NCBI GenBank assembly: GCA_001778275.1 | Contig: MFGM01000033.1 | Location: 1 to 8,557 of the forward strand | Length of the DNA stretch: 8,557 bases | DNA from: Candidatus Falkowbacteria bacterium RIFOXYC2_FULL_48_21 | Lineage (GTDB): Bacteria > Patescibacteriota > Patescibacteriia > UBA11705 > JABHMO01 | Direction of reading: 5' to 3' | Part shown: positions 1-5,675 of the stretch, piece by piece | Numbering within the stretch: position 1 is the stretch's first letter | How the letters are laid out: each line of letters opens with the position of its first letter | Made by a program: the position numbers and the translations under genes | The notes under the pieces: model-generated | The model's database searches: none | Told to the model about the DNA's origin: nothing | Seen by the model: the letters and a program-made list of their open reading frames with translations, nothing else

Positions 1-185
1 ATCTGCCGCACGCGTTCGCGGGTAATATTATAAATATCGCCAATTTGTTTCAATGTGGCGCTATCGGTCAAATCGCTGGTCAATTGATAGCGATTTTTCA
101 GAACCACCTGCTCGCGTTCCGACAATTTCGAAAGCAAGCCGGTGAAAAATTTCTGGAAATTGGTTTTTCCATTCTCGAGTTGCAT
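1..185 (-). CDS. Partial protein beginning with a sigma-70 region 4-like helix-turn-helix
   Basis: Only the first 61 codons lie in the window; the gene runs off the left edge. The translation starts MQLENGKTNFQKFFTGLL. It continues with a sigma region 4 signature: LSEREQVVLKNRYQL at about residues 21-35 and LKQIGDIYNITRERVRQ at 45-61, the helix-turn-helix that in sigma factors reads the -35 element. The start is fixed because an in-frame TAA lies three codons upstream (192-194). Region 4 therefore sits at the very N-terminus, with no room for sigma regions 1-3. This is not an ordinary sigma factor. From memory, Patescibacteria have proteins with an N-terminal sigma-4 domain followed by other DNA-binding domains, and this could be one. 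No Shine-Dalgarno site is visible, although the promoter upstream is excellent. A role in transcription control is inferred from the domain only. Confidence 0.8.
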   Translation of the reverse strand, partial: MQLENGKTNFQKFFTGLLSKLSEREQVVLKNRYQLTSDLTDSATLKQIGDIYNITRERVRQ

Positions 186-243
186 ATTAAGTTACTAACC
201 GACAAGCAAATTATCAGTTATGTAGATTTATTTAGATGACAAT

Positions 244-272
244 ATAATAACATCAAAACAAAAACTTGTCAA
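244..272 (-). promoter_or_regulatory. Strong sigma-70 type promoter for the sigma-4 domain gene
   Basis: On the minus strand a perfect -35 TTGACA (267-272) is followed by exactly 17 bases and the -10 TATTAT (244-249). A TG one base before the -10 makes it an extended -10. The start site would be near 237, giving a leader of about 50 nt before the ATG at 185. Confidence 0.75.
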
Positions 273-284
273 GGGTTTTGACAA
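266..284. promoter_or_regulatory. Perfect 7-bp inverted repeat over the -35 box, possible operator
   Basis: TTGTCAA (266-272) and TTGACAA (278-284) form a perfect inverted repeat with a 5-bp spacer. One arm contains the -35 box of the adjacent minus-strand promoter, so a dimeric protein bound here would cover it. Part of the symmetry follows from the -35 consensus itself, so it could be chance. Confidence 0.4.
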
Positions 285-455
285 TTTGAGCTTATTTTAG
301 CCGTAAAAATATCAATCTGAATGACCTTCACAGAGCCGAAACTGATAACGATTACCTTTGCCTGTCAAATCGTTGTGTCAGCTTACTATGTTTCTCAAAC
401 CCTGTCAAGCGAAATCGTTTTGCCCAATTTTGTCGCCTTTCCTCCATGTCAAACC

Positions 456-487
456 AAAACCGCCGAGAAAATTCCGGCGGTTTTTTT
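456..487. terminator. Rho-independent terminator hairpin
   Basis: AAAACCGCCG (456-465) pairs with CGGCGGTTTT (475-484) around a 9-nt loop. On the plus strand it is followed by a run of seven T. On the minus strand it is followed by four T and then GGTTTG. The annotated neighbour that needs it is secF on the minus strand, whose stop codon is about 180 nt upstream. The better T-run is on the plus strand, where no gene is visible. It probably works in both directions. Confidence 0.65.
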
Positions 488-540
488 ATTCGCAATTGAT
501 CTTCCATTGTCGGCGCTTTTGTCCGAAACGTATTTTTCAC

Positions 541-571
541 TGATCCCTCCATTCCGTCGGGATGACAGGGG
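541..571. repeat. Small imperfect palindrome resembling a dispersed intergenic repeat
   Basis: ATCCC (543-547) and GGGAT (559-563) are inverted, within TGATCCC ... GGGATGACAGGGG. Read on the minus strand, the string CTGTCATCCCGACGGAAT resembles the GTCATTCCGA-type dispersed repeats found between genes in many bacteria. Only one copy is in the window, so membership of a repeat family is recognition from memory. Confidence 0.3.
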
Positions 572-588
572 TGCGCCACTGCGATTTC

Positions 589-671
589 GACTTTTAACTT
601 TGCCCTTTAGACTTTCAACTTGCGTTCTGCCGCTCTAACTTTGCCCTTTGACCTTTGCTCTTTGCCCTTTA
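589..671. repeat. Heptamer array at the 3' end of secF
   Basis: Two blocks of five 7-nt units: GACTTTT AACTTTG CCCTTTA (589-609 and on to 623), and AACTTTG CCCTTTG ACCTTTG CTCTTTG CCCTTTA (637-671 without gaps). The usual unit is two variable bases plus CTTTN. The last unit contains the secF stop codon. The 20 bases TTGCCCTTTGACCTTTGCTC (641-660) recur exactly at 7406-7425. Unlike the arrays near secD, no inverted partner arm is seen here. Confidence 0.7.
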
Positions 672-1568
672 TTCCTTCCCCCACCTCTCCGACAAAACCA
701 AAAGCGGGCTGGCCACAAAGATCGAACTGTACGCGCCGAGGAATATGCCGACAAACAACGCCAGCGCGAAATATTTGATCGACTCGCCGCCGAAGAAATA
801 AACGGCCACAATCGCGAGCAACGTGGTTAAAGTCGTGTTGATCGAACGCGCCATGGTCTCGTTCAAACTGCGATTGACCACGGTCGGAAAATCAGTCTTG
901 GCCAATCGGCCCAAATTCTCGCGCGTGCGATCGAAGATGACAATCGTATCATTCACCGAATAACCGAGCACGGTCAAACACGCGGCCACGAACGGCAAAC
1001 CAACTTCGATGCCGAAAAAATGACCAAGCGCGCTAAAAACGCCCATGGTAATCACCACGTCATGCATCATCGCCATCGCGGCGAACACGCCGTATTTCCA
1101 TGAAGGCACGGGAAAAGAAACCTTGCGAAAAGCGATGGCAATGTAAATGATAATCGCAATCACGACAATCAAAATCGAATAAATCGCCTTGGTTTTCATT
1201 TCTTGGCCAATGGACGCGCCAATGGATTCAAAACGCTCTTCTTGCATTCCACCGACAAACTTTTCGTTCAATTGCTTAACGATTTTTTGATGCACCTCTT
1301 CCGTTGACTCTTGAAACCGCAAGATCATATTCTTTTCCTGCGTCGGCTGAATAATCACTTCACCGCCGAGCGCCAACTCGTCAATCGCGCCGCGCACCGT
1401 TTCCACGTCCGGCCGCTCCTGCAAGAACTTAACTTCGAGCAAACTGCCGCCGGTAAAATCAATGCCAAACTTCAGTCCCCACGTGGCCAAAAAGATTATC
1501 GCCAGCACAAACATCGCGCCGGAAATCGTCAGCCACAGTTTGCGGTATTGGATGATTGGTAAATTCAT
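669..1568 (-). CDS. secF: Protein translocase subunit SecF
   Basis: SecF pairs with SecD to form the membrane motor that helps the SecYEG channel release and pull proteins through, using the ion gradient. The 299 residues match the family's usual length. Visible hallmarks are a first membrane helix (about 11-31); the GIDFTGG motif (35-41) that opens the outer domain; a second helix near 128-147; a third with MMHDVVITMG (167-176); the conserved GYSVNDTIVIFDR segment (202-214); SLNETMARSINTT (234-246); and two last helices (247-292). All are intact. It lies 136 bases downstream of secD on the same strand and is probably co-transcribed, but a heptamer hairpin fills the gap. The ATG is the only sensible start, yet no Shine-Dalgarno site precedes it (the leader reads AATAATGATCAT). 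The stop codon lies inside another heptamer array. Confidence 0.97.
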   Translation of the reverse strand: MNLPIIQYRKLWLTISGAMFVLAIIFLATWGLKFGIDFTGGSLLEVKFLQERPDVETVRGAIDELALGGEVIIQPTQEKNMILRFQESTEEVHQKIVKQLNEKFVGGMQEERFESIGASIGQEMKTKAIYSILIVVIAIIIYIAIAFRKVSFPVPSWKYGVFAAMAMMHDVVITMGVFSALGHFFGIEVGLPFVAACLTVLGYSVNDTIVIFDRTRENLGRLAKTDFPTVVNRSLNETMARSINTTLTTLLAIVAVYFFGGESIKYFALALFVGIFLGAYSSIFVASPLLVLSERWGKE

Positions 1569-1588
1569 ATGATCATTATTAATATAAG

Positions 1589-1717
1589 GTTAGGGAGTAG
1601 GGAGTAGGGAGTAGGGAGTAGGATGTAGGTTGTAGGCACGGAAATAGCGAGAAGGCCGCTGAACAACTTTTCATTCAACTATTTCTTCACCTACTTCCTA
1701 CTACCTACTGTCCTACC
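1589..1717. repeat. Heptamer inverted repeat between secD and secF
   Basis: The left arm has seven consecutive 7-nt units (GTTAGGG, AGTAGGG three times, AGTAGGA, TGTAGGT, TGTAGGC; 1589-1637). The right arm has CCTAC cores at 1690, 1697, 1704 and 1712, the inverted form. The arms are about 50 nt apart and would form a long imperfect hairpin in the secD-secF mRNA. The right arm covers the secD stop codon (TAG, 1705-1707) and its last codons. Confidence 0.8.
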
Positions 1718-3747
1718 ACCTTGCTCTCATCGTTAACGCCAAACCACCACAAATTATGCTGCTTGCCTTCCTTCAACAACAAATTTAGCAACTGGCGAGT
1801 GATAACCATGACCGAGAACATGCTAGCGAGCACACCGATGGTCAGAGTGAAAGCAAACCCCTTGATCATACTGGTACCAAACCACATGAGCACAATACAA
1901 ACAATCAGCGTGGTGTAGTTGCCGTCGCGAATGGCCGTCCACGCGCGGCGGAACGATTCTTCCACCGAAGTGGCGAGCGGTTTGCCCAGTTTTAATTCTT
2001 CACGCAGACGTTCAAAAACGAGCACGTTCGCGTCCACTGCCATACCGACGGACAGGATGAATCCGGCGATACCGGAAAGCGTGAGCGTTACCGGAATCGC
2101 TTTGAACACGAACAGAACTATTACACCGTAAATCAACAAAGAGATTGACGCCAAAAGTCCGGGCAAACGATAATATAAAATCATGAAAATTATTACCAAC
2201 GCAAATCCAATCAGGCCGGCGAACAAACTTTTTTGCAAAGAATCGCCGCCCAAACTCGCGCCCACTGTTTGCTGGCTGATCAGCTTAATCGGCACAGGCA
2301 AAGCGCCCGCGTTCAATCTTTGCGACAATGTTTTCGCTTCGGTAATATCAAAGTCGCCGGTAATCACGGCTTTGCCTTCGTTGATCGCTTCATTCACGCG
2401 CGGGATACTGATCGGCATACCGTCAAGAAAAATCGCCACGGGCTTGCCCACGTTCGCCGCGGTGATTTGAGCGAACAACTTCGCGCCCTCATCATTGAAT
2501 TCGAGCGCCACTTGCGCCGCGCTCGTATTTTGATCAAACTCCACGCGCGAGGTTTTGAGCTGTTTACCCGTCAAACCGGAAGATTTCCATTGATCCTTTG
2601 GCGGCAAAATGTCCGCCTCGGTTTTTTGCTTCACGTTCAACTGCGCGATCTTGTACTCCATGATCGGCCGTTCGTCCACCTTGTAAATCAAATGATAACC
2701 AAACGCCGTTTCAACCACATCGGAAATTTTTCCCTTTTCCAAAGTGAACACGACATCTTCAAACGGCTTGACCATTTGGCCTTTACCAAACCAGCCAAGG
2801 TCGCCGGAGCTGTCGTTCGCGCCCGGTTCGGTGGAATTTTCTCGCGCCAATCTGGCGAAGTTGCCGACCGTGGCCTGCGCTTTCAACTCGTCAATTTTCT
2901 TTTTCGCGTCTTCCTTCGTTGTTTCCTTGTCACAACGTTCCGCGCCCTTATAACAAATTAAAACGTGACTGGCTTTAACTTCTTTATCCGCTTCGCGCTT
3001 GTCATTCACTTTCATAACATAATAATTACCGTCCTGATCGATCAGCTTCGGGTAAACGGTATTGGAGCTGGTAGTCTTCGCCTTTTCAATCAAGAAATCA
3101 TACGCGCCGCCGGACTTAATCCAACCAAGGTCGCCGCCCGTTTCTTTTCCCACCTCATTTTCCGTATATTGTTTCACCACGTTCGCGAAATCTTCCGTAT
3201 GCAAAGCGGCCGCAAGCGCGGTATTCGCTTTGGATTTGGCCGCAGAATTAAATTTATTCATTTCTTGTTTTTCCGCGGCGGTTAATTCGCGTTGCGGCTC
3301 GGTGTTTTCCACTTTAAACTCAAGCATCGGCGTTTCGCCGATCATTTTGATCGCTTCATTCACGTCCTTAATACCGGCCAATTCCACGATCACGCGCCAA
3401 GCGCCCTGCGCTTTGTTCACCTGAACAACCGGCTCAGCCACGCCAAAAGCGTTCACACGTCTTTCAATCACGTCACGCACGCCTTCCACGGCATCGCCTT
3501 TTTCGCTGAAGCCGACTTTGGATGTGTCCGCTTCGTAAACCAGCTGGGTGCCGCCCTGCAAATCAAGACCAAGGCGATACGGGATGTTTATAAAGTGCGG
3601 AAACCCGGTGCCCAATTTGGAATTTAAAAAATCCATGCTTTTGTCAAAAAAAGCCGGACCGTCAAAACAAGCGAGCACCACCGCGGCCACGATAATTATT
3701 GCGACGAGAGCGCGCGCTTTGGAAACCTTTTTCATCTTGTTAGCCAT
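1705..3747 (-). CDS. secD: Protein translocase subunit SecD with inserted parvulin prolyl-isomerase domains
   Basis: SecD drives late steps of Sec-dependent export together with SecF. SecD parts: membrane helix 11-29; LGLDLQGGTQLVYEAD (59-74); VIERRVNAFGVAEPVVQV (93-110); and, after the insert, the head and base of the outer domain (about 392-490, with ALPVPIKLISQQTVG). Five membrane helices follow (about 506-655), including the motif MAVDANVLVFERLREEL (569-585). The protein is 680 residues against about 615 in E. coli. The extra sequence lies between MLEFKVEN (141-148) and LTGKQ (392-396). Residues 165-250 resemble the second half of a parvulin (GGDLGWI at 204-210). Residues 257-360 are a complete parvulin: SHVLI with His261, SGDLGWFGKGQM (314-325), Phe329 and GYHLIYK with His352. 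The domain would sit outside the membrane, where exported chains emerge. The ATG at 3747 has no Shine-Dalgarno site; a second Met at residue 5 is possible. Confidence 0.95.
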   Translation of the reverse strand: MANKMKKVSKARALVAIIIVAAVVLACFDGPAFFDKSMDFLNSKLGTGFPHFINIPYRLGLDLQGGTQLVYEADTSKVGFSEKGDAVEGVRDVIERRVNAFGVAEPVVQVNKAQGAWRVIVELAGIKDVNEAIKMIGETPMLEFKVENTEPQRELTAAEKQEMNKFNSAAKSKANTALAAALHTEDFANVVKQYTENEVGKETGGDLGWIKSGGAYDFLIEKAKTTSSNTVYPKLIDQDGNYYVMKVNDKREADKEVKASHVLICYKGAERCDKETTKEDAKKKIDELKAQATVGNFARLARENSTEPGANDSSGDLGWFGKGQMVKPFEDVVFTLEKGKISDVVETAFGYHLIYKVDERPIMEYKIAQLNVKQKTEADILPPKDQWKSSGLTGKQLKTSRVEFDQNTSAAQVALEFNDEGAKLFAQITAANVGKPVAIFLDGMPISIPRVNEAINEGKAVITGDFDITEAKTLSQRLNAGALPVPIKLISQQTVGASLGGDSLQKSLFAGLIGFALVIIFMILYYRLPGLLASISLLIYGVIVLFVFKAIPVTLTLSGIAGFILSVGMAVDANVLVFERLREELKLGKPLATSVEESFRRAWTAIRDGNYTTLIVCIVLMWFGTSMIKGFAFTLTIGVLASMFSVMVITRQLLNLLLKEGKQHNLWWFGVNDESKVVGQ

Positions 3748-3751
3748 AGCA

Positions 3752-3835
3752 AAAAGTTAAAAGTCAAAAGTTAAAAGTCAAAAGTCATTCGCATTGCGTT
3801 ACTGACTTTGGACTTTTACCTTTGGACTTTGGACT
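3752..3835. repeat. Heptamer inverted repeat forming most of the secD leader
   Basis: The left arm is five perfect 7-nt units alternating AAAAGTT and AAAAGTC (3752-3786). The right arm has four units and a part (GACTTTG, GACTTTT, ACCTTTG, GACTTTG, GACT; 3804-3835). A loop of about 17 nt separates them. In the mRNA the arms pair over some 30 bp with about one C-U mismatch per repeat. The hairpin ends only a few bases before the secD start codon and leaves no room for a normal Shine-Dalgarno site. Confidence 0.8.
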
Positions 3836-3851
3836 AAACCTGAACGCAGTT

Positions 3852-3880
3852 ATGATAACTCCCTTTTATCCAATTTGCAA
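3852..3880 (-). promoter_or_regulatory. Probable promoter of the secD-secF unit
   Basis: On the minus strand TTGCAA (3875-3880), 17 bases, then TATCAT (3852-3857), matching the consensus at 4 of 6 and 5 of 6 positions. Transcription would start near 3845, so the whole heptamer hairpin would be in the leader. A weaker alternative lies at 3927-3953 (TTGTCA, 15 bases, TATCAT). Confidence 0.45.
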
Positions 3881-3907
3881 CCATTTTGCCCTATTTATAC
3901 ACAAAAC

Positions 3908-3936
3908 TTGACAAAATTTAACGATTATGATACGAT
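3908..3936 (+). promoter_or_regulatory. Promoter of the four-gene accessory operon
   Basis: TTGACA (3908-3913), 17 bases, TACGAT (3931-3936), with TG one base before the -10 (extended -10). Start expected near 3943, giving a leader of about 50 nt. It faces away from the secD promoter, with about 30 bp between them. Confidence 0.6.
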
Positions 3937-3956
3937 TCGCGGTTCGTTGACAATTA
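3936..3956 (+). promoter_or_regulatory. Left copy of a 21-bp element shared by both accessory transcription units
   Basis: TTCGCGGTTCGTT, then G, then ACAATTA. The same sequence with C instead of G lies on the minus strand at 7139-7159, at the start of the other accessory unit. It contains the short direct repeat TTCG-CGG-TTCG. Its place at the transcription start suggests an operator or leader element; an alternative is one end of a mobile cassette. Confidence 0.6.
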
Positions 3957-3993
3957 GTTTTTGGCTGTAAACAACAATGAAAAGGAGAAGTAA

Positions 3994-4413
3994 ATGGAAC
4001 AGCATCAGCTTTTGCAGGCAATGGCGGAAGTGGTGGGAAGGGCGGCGGAAAGGGAAAAGTGGGAACAAGAACTTACCCCGAACATCGGCTGGGCATACCA
4101 GCAAATCAACCAGCTTTTTCGTGAACTGGATAGCCTCGTGAAGCGCAATCAGCGACGCGCTTTTGACCGCGCCGCTCTCGAAGAACTTCAGACATTTCTG
4201 GGCACGTGGCGAACGGCCATGGTCTTATTTGCGAACATGCAAGTCGTTCTGAAGCTCGACCCGTACAAGTCCTTTGACTTCTATGGCGAATACGCATTCA
4301 AGTCGCCGGAGGAATTTGAAACGTTCATGAAAAACTACAAGGAAGATGGCCTGTACGAAGGCCTGCTAAAAAACAACTTCCACTCGCTCGAGATTCGATT
4401 TCACAAGCAATAG
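3994..4413 (+). CDS. Unknown 139-residue protein, first gene of the accessory operon
   Basis: I do not recognise the family. The start is secure: AAGGAG at 3982-3987 lies 6 bases before the ATG. The product is soluble, without signal peptide or membrane helix. The N-terminal 85 residues look all-helical and charged (for example VVGRAAEREKWEQEL at 13-27 and ALEELQTFLGTWRTAMVLF at 61-79). The C-terminal third is richer in aromatic residues (YKSFDFYGEYAF, 91-102) and ends in a possible short strand (SLEIRFHKQ). There is no catalytic motif and no cysteine. It is followed after 12 bases by the next gene, whose Shine-Dalgarno site overlaps this spacer, so the two are co-transcribed. A structural or binding role is more likely than an enzymatic one, but that is a guess. 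Confidence 0.8.
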   Translation: MEQHQLLQAMAEVVGRAAEREKWEQELTPNIGWAYQQINQLFRELDSLVKRNQRRAFDRAALEELQTFLGTWRTAMVLFANMQVVLKLDPYKSFDFYGEYAFKSPEEFETFMKNYKEDGLYEGLLKNNFHSLEIRFHKQ

Positions 4414-4425
4414 AAAGGAGACACC

Positions 4426-4662
4426 ATGCTCAATTCCGCCGAATGGAGTTTTTTCAAAAGAGCGATCATGCGGTACCTTGACCGCTTCAAGAAGATTCAA
4501 GCCGGAAACATGATTGCCTTGATCACATTTCTGCACGAGGATGACAGACGATTCATTGGATGTCGCTGGATAGACATAGTCAATGCCCTAAACGATCTTA
4601 TCAAGTCCTCCGATGTCCGAATGGGATACGAAGATGGCAACATCGTTTTTTACGTAAAGTAA
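4426..4662 (+). CDS. Unknown 78-residue protein with a possible winged-helix end
   Basis: AAGGAG (4415-4420) stands 5 bases before the ATG, and the stop is TAA. The N-terminal half is basic and helical (FFKRAIMRYLDRFKKIQAG, 9-27). The C-terminal half reads WIDIVNALNDLIKSSDVRMGY (48-68), then EDGNIVFYVK. A helix followed by two short strands that end the chain is the layout of the last helix and wing of a winged helix-turn-helix. The genes downstream show the same layout more clearly. Homology with them is possible but not shown by identity. No other motif, membrane helix or signal is seen. It is probably translated from the same mRNA as the preceding gene. Function unknown. Confidence 0.75.
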   Translation: MLNSAEWSFFKRAIMRYLDRFKKIQAGNMIALITFLHEDDRRFIGCRWIDIVNALNDLIKSSDVRMGYEDGNIVFYVK

Positions 4663-4665
4663 ACA

Positions 4666-4688
4666 AGTCGGACGCGGTCAAGCCGACT
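4666..4688 (+). other. Hairpin in the operon between the second and third gene
   Basis: AGTCGG (4666-4671) pairs with CCGACT (4683-4688) around an 11-nt loop, starting just after the stop codon at 4662. No T-run follows, so it is not a terminator. It could protect the upstream part of the mRNA or set the ratio of the two halves. The following gene has its own GGGAGG site at 4711-4716. Confidence 0.4.
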
Positions 4689-4722
4689 GATAAACCGAAC
4701 TGAAAACCAAGGGAGGGAAACC

Positions 4723-5193
4723 ATGAAACGATCCGACATCAAGCAGCACATCATTGATTACGTGGCCCACAATGGTCACATCTCAATGGAAATGCCCGTG
4801 AATCTGTTCACGTACAACGATGCACTTGCCGACACGGACAACAAAGAAATCACGGCCTGCCTGTTCGAACTTGTGAGCGAAGGCAAGCTCGTGCCGGAAG
4901 TAGGGACAAGTGAATTCATTCACTTACGCGAGGCAGACAAGCTCGAAGCCACCACGAAAGACAAACCCGCGACCCCCGAGCAGTCGATCATGCATTTCTT
5001 CAAGGCCGACCGTTTTGTCTCCAGAACCATTGGAGAAAACAACTTCGACTCATTCCTCATTTTCATGGTCAAACGTTCCGAACACAGCGAAGAGGCAACG
5101 GCCGCCGCGCTGACCGAGCTCATCCGGCAGAGAAAAGCGCACATTATGATTTACCAACAACCGAAGGGGCTGACCGTGGTTCACGGAGAATAA
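4723..5193 (+). CDS. Unknown 156-residue protein with two winged-helix-like segments
   Basis: Start supported by GGGAGG at 4711-4716, 6 bases before the ATG. The chain divides in two around a charged linker (about 70-84, ADKLEATTKDKPATP). The N-terminal half has IKQHIIDYVAHNGHI (6-20) and EITACLFELVSEGKLVPE (42-59), then EFIHLRE. The C-terminal half has EQSIMHFF (86-93) and EEATAAALTELIRQRKAHI (123-141), then GLTVV. Each half follows the pattern helix, helix, long amphipathic helix ending in a basic turn, strand, which fits a winged helix-turn-helix. The C-terminal half aligns with the next gene product: AALT-LIRQ-KAHI matches AALT-LVRQ-KARI, and GLTVV matches KLTVV. There is no enzyme motif or membrane helix. 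DNA or protein binding is the best inference. Confidence 0.78.
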   Translation: MKRSDIKQHIIDYVAHNGHISMEMPVNLFTYNDALADTDNKEITACLFELVSEGKLVPEVGTSEFIHLREADKLEATTKDKPATPEQSIMHFFKADRFVSRTIGENNFDSFLIFMVKRSEHSEEATAAALTELIRQRKAHIMIYQQPKGLTVVHGE

Positions 5194-5215
5194 GTCCAAC
5201 ATCAGGAGACAAAAA

Positions 5216-5431
5216 ATGGGAAAGACCAAGCTAACCCTCGAACAGGCGGTGAAGGCCTGCTTGGGTCAAGGAAAGCAAATCGACAATCTAAGCATGTTTT
5301 TTTCCTGCATGGCCGGCAAAGGTTATGACATGGAAGACACGACTGCCGCCTTGACCAGTCTTGTCCGCCAAGGAAAAGCGCGAATCGCTGCTACCGACCC
5401 CATGAAGTTGACCGTTGTTTTATCAGATTAG
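5216..5431 (+). CDS. Unknown 71-residue single winged-helix-like protein, paralogue of the upstream C-terminal domain
   Basis: AGGAG (5204-5208) lies 7 bases before the ATG, and only 22 bases separate it from the preceding stop. The sequence TLEQAVKACL (7-16), MEDTTAALTSLVRQGKARI (39-57) and MKLTVV (63-68) aligns along its length with residues 84-153 of the preceding gene product, so the pair looks like a domain duplication. It lacks the N-terminal half. The strong terminator that follows ends the operon. If the two-domain protein binds DNA or a partner, this short form could be its competitor or co-subunit; that is inference from the duplication only. Confidence 0.78.
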   Translation: MGKTKLTLEQAVKACLGQGKQIDNLSMFFSCMAGKGYDMEDTTAALTSLVRQGKARIAATDPMKLTVVLSD

Positions 5432-5440
5432 CTCACCGCA

Positions 5441-5478
5441 CGCCCCACCCGACTCATTGGGTTGGGGTGTTTTTTTTT
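5441..5478 (+). terminator. Rho-independent terminator of the accessory operon
   Basis: CGCCCCACCC (5441-5450) pairs with GGGTTGGGGTG (5459-5469) around an 8-nt loop, with one bulged T and one G-T pair. Nine T (5470-5478) follow. It starts 10 bases after the last stop codon of the operon. Confidence 0.9.
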
Positions 5479-5497
5479 GAGTCGCAAAGGCAAAAGC

Positions 5498-5617
5498 AAG
5501 TTAATAGAAGTTAATTGGAGTTAATGAAAGTTACGTGGAGGCAAGTTACTACATAACAGCTGATTAACTTGCCTCTCATTAACTATCAATTAACCTTAGT
5601 TAACTTCCATTAACTTT
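5498..5617. repeat. Decamer-spaced inverted repeat array between convergent genes
   Basis: AAGTTAAT-type words begin at 5498, 5508, 5518 and 5528, exactly 10 bases apart. The inverted word (A/G)TTAAC begins at 5578, 5589, 5599 and 5609. In the centre GAGGCAAGTTA (5538-5548) and TAACTTGCCTC (5565-5575) form a perfect 11-bp stem with a 16-nt loop. The whole makes a long imperfect hairpin of about 120 nt between the two terminators. It has the same architecture as the heptamer arrays near secD but a different word and period. Confidence 0.8.
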
Positions 5618-5628
5618 CTTAAGCCCCT

Positions 5629-5665
5629 AAAAATAAAACACCGACCCCCTCGCGAGTCGGTGTTT
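5629..5665 (-). terminator. Rho-independent terminator of the membrane protein gene
   Basis: On the minus strand AAACACCGAC (5656-5665 reversed) pairs with GTCGGTGTTT (5636-5645 reversed) around a 10-nt loop and is followed by TATTTTT. It begins 10 bases after the stop codon of the minus-strand gene. Confidence 0.88.
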
Positions 5666-5675
5666 GCGTTGACGA

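Larger units (their letters stand above)
285..588. other. Intergenic stretch without a recognisable gene
   Basis: The space between secF and the sigma-4 domain gene. Short open frames exist on both strands, but none has a ribosome binding site, a domain signature or a plausible composition. The stretch holds the terminator hairpin at 456-487 and a small palindrome at 541-571, described separately. Several TGTCAA words (363-368, 403-408, 451-453 region) recall minus-strand -35 boxes but lack convincing -10 partners. Confidence 0.5.

Noticed and set aside
321..638. Open frame of about 100 codons on the plus strand between secF and the sigma-4 domain gene.
   Set aside because: No ribosome binding site. 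It runs through the terminator hairpin and a heptamer array, and its translation looks random (Phe/Leu/Ser/Pro rich).
1589..1717. Regularly repeated short words that could suggest a CRISPR array.
   Set aside because: The units are 7 nt long and contiguous, with no spacers of 25-40 nt, and no cas genes are near. The same holds for the arrays at 589-671, 3752-3835 and 5498-5617.
2233..2961. Plus-strand open frame of 242 codons opposite secD.
   Set aside because: It is antisense to a fully conserved secD reading frame; its Arg/His/Phe-rich composition is a mirror of that frame, and no ribosome binding site was noted.
3977..4142. Overlapping frame starting at an ATG just before the Shine-Dalgarno site of the first operon gene.
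   Set aside because: It has no binding site of its own, reads a Trp/Lys/Arg-rich random sequence and is out of frame with the real gene.
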